In this document: positions 43,661 through 53,571 of the stretch, in pieces | Layout: every line of letters begins with the position of its first letter | How positions within the stretch are numbered: the first letter of the stretch is position 1 | DNA from: Marsupella aquatica | Taxonomy: Eukaryota; Marchantiophyta | DNA: 64,000 nucleotides | NCBI GenBank assembly: GCA_973895155.1 | Contig: OZ316894.1 | Span: forward strand, 6,696,001 to 6,760,000 | Direction: 5' to 3' | Program-made: the position numbers and the translations under genes | The notes under the pieces: generated by a model | The model's database searches: none | Told to the model about the DNA's origin: nothing | What the model saw: the letters and a program-made list of their open reading frames with translations, nothing else

Positions 43661-45618
43661 ACACAGTTCACTCAAAGTGTAAATAGTGTTATCTGATTTA
43701 CTTTAAATGTTCTGAACAAGTCCATCTAAGCATAGCTTTGCGAGTCCATCTGAGTCTCAGACATAGAGAAAGTGGAAGTCCATAACAGGGCTTCAGTTTC
43801 TGCTAAAACATTTAGTTCCAAGTTCCCAAAACTTCTATGATTATCTATTTTTCGCCGGGGATGGCACTGTGGGCCCGCGAGTCCCATCAGACCCGGGGGA
43901 AGGGTCCTCGAGGCCCCAAGTGCGCCGACCCAGGTTTGAACCGTGGTCGAATCCATCTAATAACTGACTGGCACGTGCACGCGAGTCGTCACGACGATGT
44001 GAACGATGGATCTGCACCCATCGAAGGAAACTGCTAGTGTTAGCTTATTATACTCCGTCGCTCTCTCGTTGCGCTGTGTCATCGTTGACGCCCTTTTGAA
44101 GATGCGTGCGTTTTGGTCATCGTTGACACCTTTTGAAGAAATTTGGAGATGCCGTGGAGAAATTTGAGAGCGTAATAATCCGACACCACACGGCACTGCA
44201 GGGGGCTGTTTTGCAGTCATTATTATGGACAGCGGGTGAGCGAGCGACGGTCGCTTTTAGCTGCGCAGCAGCAGGAGTTATTCTCTGCGCGCGAATTTGA
44301 TCGAGGGCATAATTGGCATAACATACTAATGCTTTTCAAGATGTGGTGGAGAGGTTGGGAGCCGAACGGCAGGCGTTAAAGCGTTTACGATATTGCAATT
44401 ACAGCTCCTGAATTTGCGTTCGCGAGTTGACAAAGGCGCGGGAAGGAAGCTGTGATGGGCCGAGTCAGGCGCGTCCGAAGGAGGGCGACGACATCCTTTC
44501 CAAGATGCTATGGAGTACGGTGCCGGCCGTTGATCAACGTGCAGGAGGAGGAGAGTTTCGATTCGCCGCTGGTGATGATGTGCACGTAGGTAGGCGGAAC
44601 AAAGGACTGGCTTCCAGGCAGCATATGTTTCGACGAGGCCTTTGAATGATCCTCGTAGAGCTGATCAACGTGTATAACTGTTAGTCGTTGCTTTGATGAA
44701 AAGCTGCCTGTCAAACGACATGATAGTGAGTGTAGAAGTGCTGCGCTGTACATCTTAGATTCGAGGTAGATGAGACTGATTTCGAGTCCGACTAGCTTAC
44801 AACGAGTGGCCCATTTCCATGTGAAGCTAGTGTTTCGCTTTCTGCCGTGCGCGCTCGCTCGATGTACGCCTCAAACGCTGCAGTCCTTGGATTCATGGAT
44901 TCAATCGTTGTGCATTCTTTCTAGCTCTTCATATGATGCACGGCCGCGAGTAGGTATTGTGTTGCTTTTCAATGACCTCGAATGTTGGTTCACGACCGCA
45001 GATGCAAATTTTTCAAACAGTCGGCAGCGTCGGGCTTCGTTGGTGAATGTTGGCGGCATCGTTGGTGCGAGGCTCATTACTACCGGAGGATCAGGTTAGT
45101 CTGCTTCCAAGCAGTTCGCTTGTCGTATGATGATTTCCACCAACGTCCCATACACGGCGGGTGTTGCATTATTGCAAATCTTTTGAATTTCAGCTGAAGA
45201 TTCCCTGAGATAGCAACATTGGGAGGTCTAGATCGCCTAGTCCTTCTGAAAAAGTTGCTTCGAATTTGTCGCGATCTAGACTTTGCGCAGTTTCATTTTT
45301 GGGGCACCACAAGAACTCCAAAGGTAGAGTGTGCTTGGCATTGTCCTGACCAATCTCTACTGTTGTCAATTGTCTGCATTGTTCAGGTTTCATTCTGGCT
45401 TCTTTGAAGTGCTCCGCTGTAGACATCGAAGTGTGCAAATTAGGAAGCTCCTACGGTGCATCGTCTGCGATATCAGATGCGATGTACAGATGTTCAGCTG
45501 GATCGAATGCAGTCCAATCCTACCGATTATTGCAAGTTGTGTTGCAGCGGTATTGATGGTGATACTAGCTCCGGGATAAACTTTAGTCGCTCTGGCGCCT
45601 TGACAGTCACCTCTCAAC
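43661..45618. other. Intergenic or unrecognised gene region
   Basis: GC-richer than its surroundings, with several overlapping short frames on both strands and no recognisable domain. The composition would suit UTRs or exons of an unrecognised gene, but I could not assemble one. Confidence 0.4.
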
Positions 45619-45939
45619 ATGCAATTGGCTCATAGCATGCACTTGACGACTGCGCCTGGGGAACGAGATGTTCTGAATAACACATCCGCACAATCTCTCA
45701 ACTTACCGAACGGGTCAACATGCATCTCAAGAACGGGGTCGACGAATGTCTCTGCCATCGATATTCTCGACGTGCCTCTAATACCATATCCTGTCAGTAT
45801 GAAGAAATCCAAGCGAGATTCCGGCTCTAGGTTTCGAAAGGAGACTTACGTGCACTCGATCCCGTTTATCGTTCTCTTCTGTTACTTCTGCCTATGGATT
45901 GCTTCATCAGGTACGTCAGTGCTAACTCCTCGCAGTTAA
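45619..45939 (+). CDS. Orphan exon-like frame with one hydrophobic segment
   Basis: A frame of 106 codons starts ATG at 45619. It has a Ser/Thr-rich N-terminal half, a basic stretch (KKSKRDSGSRFRKE) and a hydrophobic segment (HSIPFIVLFCYFCLWIAS) near codons 85-102. A GT donor-like sequence (tcaggtacgt) lies right after it at about 45911. This resembles the first exon of a single-pass membrane protein, with an arginine/lysine-rich side before the membrane. I found no convincing downstream exon in the next 1.5 kb. It could be a broken gene or chance. Confidence 0.3.
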   Translation: MQLAHSMHLTTAPGERDVLNNTSAQSLNLPNGSTCISRTGSTNVSAIDILDVPLIPYPVSMKKSKRDSGSRFRKETYVHSIPFIVLFCYFCLWIASSGTSVLTPRS

Positions 45940-47782
45940 AATAAACGATATTAAGAGTTCATGAGCTGGGTAGACAGAACCCATCGATCATACAATGTTT
46001 GTCCAATCTAACGAGAAGCAGGATTGGATTAAGAGTTGAGACATTGTATGTAAGCGATCAAGGAGACATTGTAAGAAATCAGCCAGAATTGGTAAATTCG
46101 CAATTCTGCAATCCACAATAGTTTTGAGTTTGATGCTCGTACGAGGGCCCGGCGTCTAAGATCGCGTGCAGGTGTAAGTACATCTTGACCAGTCGCACAA
46201 CCATATTCTTGGATGTGCTTGCAATTGTAAGTCTTCTCGTGTGAACTTCATTGTTCTGTCGGCCTCCCGGCCAACCTCTTTGACCGGTCCTCGGATCGTC
46301 TGAGTTTGAATGAACAATAAATTGGAACCGGTGATGTTGGTCTATGTGGGCACCGGTTGCTTAATTTGACCATCTTGCAAGCAGGATATTGGAAAGATTT
46401 ATCTATTTTACTAGTGCAGTGTGCTTTATCATTGAGGCGGGGGGGGGGGGGGGAGGTATGATTCGTTAACATTCGTGGGGCGTTCTTACTGGTCTACTGT
46501 GCCTATCAATGATACCAAGAGGAAATCGTGAACGACGCCACTCAAGCAAGTTATATTTACTGCATCAGTTTAGAAATGTTTTGGTTTAAAATTGGTATTG
46601 AGCACAGACTATCCAGTACAGGCTTTGGACATTGTAGTTCTCGAATGAGACCAATAATGTACACGATATTTTCATCACTAAGAGGTTTTCAGTGCTTTGC
46701 CCTAAAAGTGATCCCTGTATGATGTCCTGTCTGCAGATGTTCCTACAGCTAACAGCATTTAAACTTTACTGGACGAAGCTTTCGTGGGACTAGTGTAACG
46801 AACACAGGGCAATACCCTAGATTTCAAGTAAAACGCATAGGGGTGAGAGGAATGGCACAAGCAGAAAGGATATACCGGGCTCATGCCGATTCGCTAGAGA
46901 CCTTCGAATTATCGCCTTGAATCTCCCATTGCGCAAATGCTGGACGAGGTCAACATAGAAAAAACGGCGTAGCTTCATGGTAGCCGCTATTGCAGTAAAC
47001 GACTCGATGGATTTTACCTAGCTAAAGTATTGTGTTTAAAAGTGGAAATGATTACAGCTTCCACACTGCATCCCGTTCAAACGACTTACTGTGTCGAATG
47101 GAACATTACGAAAAATTACTTGTGGTACAGGTAACGGTATTCGAGGTCATGACTTTTGTAAATTGCACAATTGTAGACATCGAACTGCTCGAAACTTGTC
47201 TATGGCTGAGTAGGGTTTCAGCGATCAATATTATTGCTCTTGAATTTTGAGCTAGTCAGGCTTCGCCACATGAGTCCCAGAGGCAAAGAGACTACAGGAA
47301 ACAATTTGTGGGACGATAGAGTGTTTCCCGTTGCATAGTAGGTCTTCAACTTGGATCAGGAATGTTCGCATATTGTTGTCGGGGTTCCCATGGCAGTGAG
47401 AACAAGAGCAAAGGGCGCTCATCCTTATCTCAAACTATATCCCAGAGAGGAGTGTGGAACAAAGTTAAGTTGTGGTTTCAATATTCCTGATGCATCTATC
47501 CTCTCGGGTGGAGAGAGATGGTACGTTTCCAAAAGCAAACATGTGAGAACATCTCAATGGAATGAATTGACTCCTGTTGCTGATTCCCAGGGGTAGGGAT
47601 GGAAAGTACAACACGCCCAGAGCCTTCTGTCTTCGTTTTCTCCCACACTCCCTACCCCACTTTTGTTTTCTTTTCACTCTCATTGCTTTGATAAAGTCAC
47701 TCACAAAGTTATGCAAAATTCAATTTTCTCCAAATTTGTGTAGTGATTAGCTCCCAAGCCACATGGATCACGAAGTTATAGC
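45940..47782. other. Intergenic stretch
   Basis: No gene recognised; short frames at 47032-47250 and 47351-47596 lack motifs. A pure run of 15 G occurs at about 46439-46453. Confidence 0.4.
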
Positions 47783-48301
47783 TAAGAGCATCCAACTGGG
47801 TTTTGCTTACTGGGTACATTAAGTACCCAGTCTGACAGTGTCCTATATTTAGTTCACTATACATATCTTTAGGGGCCAACTGTAATGCAGCCCCAACCCT
47901 ACAGGGCTTTAGGCATCAAGATCTATATTCCCTAAACAGCAGGTGTCATCAACCAGTCTGACAGTGTCCTATATTTAGTTCACTATACATATCTTTAGGG
48001 GCCAACTGTAATGCAGCCCCAACCCCAAAGGGGTTTAGGTATCAAGATACATATTCCCTAAACAGCAGGTATCATCAAGATCTGACAGCCATAGATTGAG
48101 ATCTTGAAAACCCAACAACTAACGAGTCAGGAGTAAACTAGTGTCCCATATACAGATCCAGCAACCAAACAACCCAGTTCGTGAAATCCAGATAGCTTAC
48201 TATGAGTGGGTTGGACCTGACCTTTTAGATTTTCTTTATTGAGTTTGGTTAACACCCAAATTATTACTGGTTCAAAACCAGTTGGGTTGGAGATGCTCTA
48301 A
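47783..48301. mobile_element. Tourist-like MITE with internal duplication
   Basis: Ends: gagcatccaactgggttttg at 47786 and, reverse-complemented at the other side, gagcatctccaacccaactg; both lead into an AACTGGTTTT-like core. TAA flanks both sides (47783-47785 and 48299-48301), the PIF/Harbinger 3-bp target. The 513-bp body is non-coding and contains a 126-bp tandem duplication (ccagtctgacagtgtcctat at 47827 and 47953). Confidence 0.75.
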
Positions 48302-49197
48302 GTAGCTCTTTTGATGAAGTTTAAGATACCCCCATAACATAGAAACAGTGACATAAGGATACTTTAATTTATTCAAGAACTGTTTATGTGTCTGCTATTA
48401 GAGGTAAGGGTGGCTTTACAAGACATTGGGGGCAGTTTCCAATTTTGTCCCTCTCCAAGATCCAATCAGGGCCATCCATTCAGGAAAAACTGCTGCTGTT
48501 CATTTCACAAAACGTTGGGGGGCACTTTCAACCTAACCTATTACCTACATGGAATGGAATGGGGCCCAATTTTTGCTTATGTGGAGCACTCTTTTGTCCT
48601 AGATTTTAGACCACTTCTCTTGAAGGTCTCTTCTTTGTGCCCCTTTGGTTCATTCCTATTTTAAGTCATTTGCATCAAAAAGTGACCCACAACTACTTCA
48701 AAAGATCTTCTCTTGTCACATCTAGAAAGACTTTAGCCAAAGAATATGCGACATTCAGGTGGAGTGGGTCCTCAATCTGTCTTGCAGCAAATTGATCTAG
48801 CACCACTGGCTGCACTTCCCTTTACAAGACCTTGGGGGCCACAAAAGGATCATTCCAAAATTCTTTTAGCCCCGGGACACTATATTCAGTGCGTGCAATG
48901 GCCCTCCTGTTTGCTTTGGTGAAAAATCTTCCCAAGTGCCCCCAACTTCTTGTAAAATCCTAACACAACTGCTTGTTTGTGAACATGGAGATGCAGGCCA
49001 CATGATTCATAATTGTCAGGAAAACTTTATGCAGAGTTACACTGTAGCACATTGCTCATGGCCTTCCACAAGAACTGGCAGGTTGGGGATTCAAGCCCTT
49101 CCCTCATCTGTTATTATTCATCAGCATGATAGGGCTTGAAAAAGGGAAAAATTAGAAAGGAATTATTTGAAAGTGAGAAAAGAATTATGCAAGGAAT
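48302..49197. other. Intergenic, no gene recognised
   Basis: Short frames only. The words acaagacattgggggcagtt (48420) and tacaagaccttgggggcca (48820) are weak echoes of each other. Confidence 0.4.
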
Positions 49198-49841
49198 GAC
49201 TAGGGCATCTCAAATATGATAAAAAACCACCTCAAAGGCAGCCGGCGATGTGTTAGGGCACACCAAAACTGGGTACAATTGGGTCGTGATCTTCTCGGGC
49301 TGTCAAATTTGAGGGAGTTCATGGCACTGTGTGAATTATGGCAACATGAGTCAATGACTACTCTGAATCGTGACCTCTTCCCTGTAGCGGTCAAGCCCTC
49401 TGTATCGGTCACGATTCCCAATAGTGACTGGTCGAGTGTCACATTTGGTGCCCGACCAGTCCTTCTCGTTGCCCCGGCCGGCTATGCGCAGTTAAACCAC
49501 AGGGTACTCGCTTCTTTTTTTCCAACCCATCACATGCGAATAAGTATTGGGTTTTCTTATTGGGGTTAGTGAAAAAGACTTTTAAATTTTTGTTGAAGAA
49601 TATTAGGATTGTTTTAATACAATATTCATTTGAGAATTATAAGAATCATACGGTTTTCTAAAGCCAAATTGGAATATTCCATTAAGTTAGGGGTAAAACT
49701 ATTCCTAAAAAAAAAAACTTTATTGACTTAAGGTTTACGGTGTTTTTCCCCCAAAAATTTGCGCGTGATATGGGACACCCCTCTAATTGAGGCCCCTGAG
49801 AGTCAAACATGAAATTTTGCTGTATTTGAGATGCCCCACTA
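49198..49841. mobile_element. MITE with ends related to the Harbinger-like element
   Basis: The left end at 49203 reads GGGCATCTCAAATA, and the right end reverse-complemented (ending at 49836) is the same 14 bases. Flanks are gacta and cacta (ACTA shared). The end words match the large element's GGGGTCTCAAATA apart from the CA/T difference. The body of about 634 bp is half GC-rich and half AT-rich. A 117-codon frame (49216-49569) inside has no motif. Confidence 0.65.
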
Positions 49842-49930
49842 AACCCTTGACCACGAAGTGAAACACATGGGCATCAACTTCAAAGCCTCTGAGTGTTCAC
49901 CTCCCTAATTAATTCAATTTTGTCATGTTG

Positions 49931-50269
49931 TTAATTGTTAAGCTAAGTAACATCCAACGCACAAGTAGTCAACACAAAGAGATAAGATGTTCACCTTAGC
50001 TACTCAAGGTTACATCCACGGGAACACACGAGAGCTTTATGGCTCTCTGGACTTGTTGGCCATACCAAGTCTTTGCAATACAAGATCTCCCTATTTCTCA
50101 ATTGGTTCCGTAACAATGAGCCTGAGAAAGTTCATAATATCCAAGCAAACACCGCTTGAGATATAATTAGTGTGCAACCTAGTTAATCTAACATAGTGTG
50201 CAATTGAGGTAAGCCCTAACTACGGTCACAGTCGTAACCCTAGACTAAGAGTAATTGCCTAACATTAAC
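49931..50269 (-). mobile_element. Second diverged solo LTR of the copia family
   Basis: At 49936-50264 (329 bp), starting TGTTAAGCTAAG and ending GCCTAACA, flanked by ttaat and ttaac (4 of 5 match). Shared words with the young LTR: catccaacgcac, gtcaacacaaagagata, ccacgggaacaca, ctccctatttctcaa and gtaacaatgagcct. The minisatellite block of the young LTR is nearly absent here. Confidence 0.82.
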
Positions 50270-50597
50270 ATGGTCAATGTCTATCGAGGCTGTCATCCTG
50301 CAAGGTGTTATAAGTTTCCTCGCAAAAGAATACAATCTGGGCCCATCAAATTTTGCACAACTTATGTACTCTAATAAGTCCAGTCCTTCACTCACTCAAT
50401 TTGCTTTTTGGTGCATGCATTCAATATTTTTATTCCAAGAAATAAGTGAAATGAAATCTCAGCTCTGGAAAAGAGGAAGGGGTCTTGTCACATAATTTTT
50501 AACAATAAATTGTAGTTGACCATAACAGTCACACTCTTCCTCAATATTTGGGGTTGCATTTTACTCTTTTTTAGTGTTATTGTGATGTTTGCTAGCT
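50270..50597. other. Intergenic, no feature seen
   Basis: AT-rich DNA with one short unsupported frame (50277-50495). Confidence 0.4.
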
Positions 50598-50812
50598 TTT
50601 AAACCACACCTGCCACTATAAAAGCCTCATTCCATGTCTCACTACTCACCATAAAAGGTGCAACTCTAGCACCTTTTGTGGAATGCTTGCCAAAAAAAGG
50701 TTTTGCAGTCAACACCTTTTGTGGAGCTCAAAGTCCATTCTTGAACAATTTTTCATTACAATGAGAGCTACGGGTTACCCGGAGCCTTTTATAGGGGCAA
50801 GTGTGGTTTAAT
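50598..50812. mobile_element. Foldback/MITE-like element, about 215 bp
   Basis: The left side reads ttaaaccacacctgccacta then taaaagcctc. The right side reverse-complemented reads ttaaaccacacttgccccta then taaaaggctc: about 30 bp of inverted repeat with few mismatches. Its target duplication could not be fixed. The body has ggtgcaac-tctagcacctttt type words. Confidence 0.55.
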
Positions 50813-53571
50813 TACTTTGCCACTAGAAATGTTTCAATTTATAACATTGTTTTTATAGTATTTACAAGTAAAGTATGATTTTTGAACTACTCTCGTTAGG
50901 TTGGTGAACTTGTCATCCATATACAAAAGAACGAAATATTTGTAATCTTACATCACGGTGCCTCAAGGCGGACTCTAGGGCCCGTAGGCTTCTAGAGTGA
51001 AGACTCAAGAACGTGATTCTAGGGCCCCACCAAAATTTGCACATAGAAAAAACCATGAGTAGTCATTCCTATTAACATTCAAAGAATGGGCATTCATGCT
51101 CCTTCCAATAAAAGCTGTGTGGCAGCGCACTCAGGCTCTACAATAAAAGCTTTGTGGCAGCATCGTCAATTCGTATTTTCAATTGGACAAAGTAGTCAAA
51201 AGTTGCTTAAGATGCAAATAACCAACGAGATATGGCTCGTACAGCATCACTCCAAAGACCAAATGCACCTTTGTTGGACGAATACCCTGCAGGTCACATC
51301 CCTGGGACTGGCAATTTCTCCTTCAATTCTCTTGGTAAGAGTGTTGTGTCAAAGTGAACCTAGCCTAGTTCTGTGCTCACCTAGCTTTAATCTCGGCTCA
51401 ATCGTGATGAGCCAGCCGTAAGAATTGCAGGAACAGGTCAGCGCACCATAGAAAGCGCAATTGAAGCAAATTCAAAATAGTCAACTGACTGAAGGCACGC
51501 TTTGGTAAAGAAGAGGACTGGTGTACAGCTAGATGTGTAGACCAGGGAATCAGCTGTCGATGCAGGTAGACCAGACACTCAGATTCCTTCCCTTTCTGAG
51601 TCGCTTCCGGTCAGATTTCCTAGTTCCTTCTTCGTCGTATTTTGCAGCCTGTGATCACCGTAGTAACTTCTTGACACTCAAAACTTGAATCGTCGTAATG
51701 CCGGTTGCTAAAACTGACTCAATGGAATTGCTGAGACTGACTAATTGTAATGTAATCTGATGGTGACATTGTGTTGTTGAGCTGAGGACAAATCTTGGCA
51801 TGCGTTACAAAACAAACTTCGCGTCGCTTGAATTGTCAACACATTATAGCAGCGGTCTTTGGCGTCTGCAATCCATCCATTTGGACTGAGCCTGAATTAT
51901 GTCGATTCCAGCTTTGACTGCTCGTGCATGGCTTGCTGGATTTACGAATTCCTAGAGCAGTAATTGGTCATGCCTGAAACTTGTGGGCTTGCAAGAAAAA
52001 ATGGAAATGGATCCTCGATGTGTTAGTTATTGTTCGTATTGTGGGCTTCGGTGGTACGAGTCGTGATCAAATCGTGAAGGAACCAGACCTGATCACGGAT
52101 TCAGTTGCTCTGAAAGCCACTATTGGACCTAATTTGAGACAGCTCGTCCTTGGGTTAGTTTTCCCATCAGCAAAGGTTGGACCAAATTTAACGAGAGTTA
52201 AAACGTTGGTCAAGCTTATAAGCCAATCCATGGGTAAGAAGAGAATCTGGACTAGCCAATTCATGGGTAAGAAGAGAATCTGGACTAGCCCTGGCTAGTA
52301 TACAGGTCCCCGTAACAAGACTCTGACAGGCTAGAGAAAGACCAGAAGATGTTATTGTTAGACTCACAAACCCAAAAAAGGGTATATAATGCTCCATTAT
52401 TCCAGCAACCTGCACCGAGTCCTATGACACAAAAGATGCTCGTGTTTGTTCTGGTAAACCTCCTGGACATGATGAGCTCATGAGGAAACGATGTTATAGC
52501 TGGACTGTACCGATTCAAATGAAATCAATTAAGGCATTATTTTTCGTTGGGGAACCCTCCACTGACATCGAACAAGGAGTCTCCTTCAGAGAACCTAGGA
52601 TGAAATATTAGCAAATCCCAACAGACCTACTGCAGCTTTTCTTACCAGCTAGAAGTCAGGAAACAATTACGACAAAATTCACAAGCTACATTCTCTGCGA
52701 ATACTTAATCAGTATAAACCTGAAAGTTGTGAGGTTCCTCTGTTGACAGAGGTGTTCCACACTATTACCAGGGGTTTTGAAAGGGAAGAATAAAAGCTAT
52801 TGCAGGAACATAGTGAAACTAAGTCGTGGCTGTATCGGATGTAAGCTAAATCATTATCGAGGTGATAAGGTCAAATACAGCCAACATTTTACATGGACAA
52901 GTCTTGACCTGATGTCATTGATCGCAGGTGCGGGAAGGATACATATCATGTACCCTAGGTATACTCTAATTCAAGACCACGGCAAAAAGATAGAACTCAT
53001 AGAAACTCCAGGCATCCGTTTCCATTGTTGAAAGAAACTTGTCAAAGGACGACCACTGTCAAGATTTGTTATGTCAGCACGGGTGTGTCAGCAATTACAA
53101 TCCCTAGTTGAGCCCATCAGTCTCACACAGTGTTTAGTCCAGTAATCTTGCAAACTACATTTGGACACCTTATCCTGTAGCTGAATTACTTGTGGATAGC
53201 TGGAACAGGAACCGTTCAAACTCATGCCGTGACCTACTTTATTCAACATGGAGTTGCGATGGATTTGTGAGAATAACAGAATAGCAGCTGATGGGCTTCA
53301 AGCAGACAGTTGCTGACCATGCGCTCATCATCATGCATCAAATGTTCCTATCCCCACTTAAAATTGCCTACGACCTATACGTCACTTAAGATCATCACTA
53401 TCTTCAATTCAATCCACACTCTTCACACAGCTCCCAGGCGTGCACTTCAGTTAATTGACTGGATAACCTGCCAGCAATTGTTTTAAGCTCAGTTATGTTT
53501 GTCTTTCACAACCCGTTCTGCATCATGTTTCTCGCTATTCTTAATGTCTCCTCTTACTCCTCACGTATTGA
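50813..53571. other. Intergenic, downstream of seipin
   Basis: Contains the dispersed fragment at 50967-51041 and a two-copy 33-bp repeat (atgggtaagaagagaatctg at 52230 and 52263). Frames at 51086-51421 and 51981-52298 lack recognisable motifs. The last few hundred bases should be the 3' UTR of seipin. Confidence 0.45.
50967..51041 (+). repeat. Dispersed repeat fragment, copy B
   Basis: Shares gactctagggccc, ttctagagtgaagactc, cgtgattctagggcccca and ccaaaat with 20892-20942. Copy B has an extra left block. Confidence 0.65.

Noticed and set aside
43930-43960. tRNA-like T-arm words (ggtttgaaccgtgg, gtcgaatcc)
   Set aside because: No matching acceptor, D or anticodon arms could be drawn around them.
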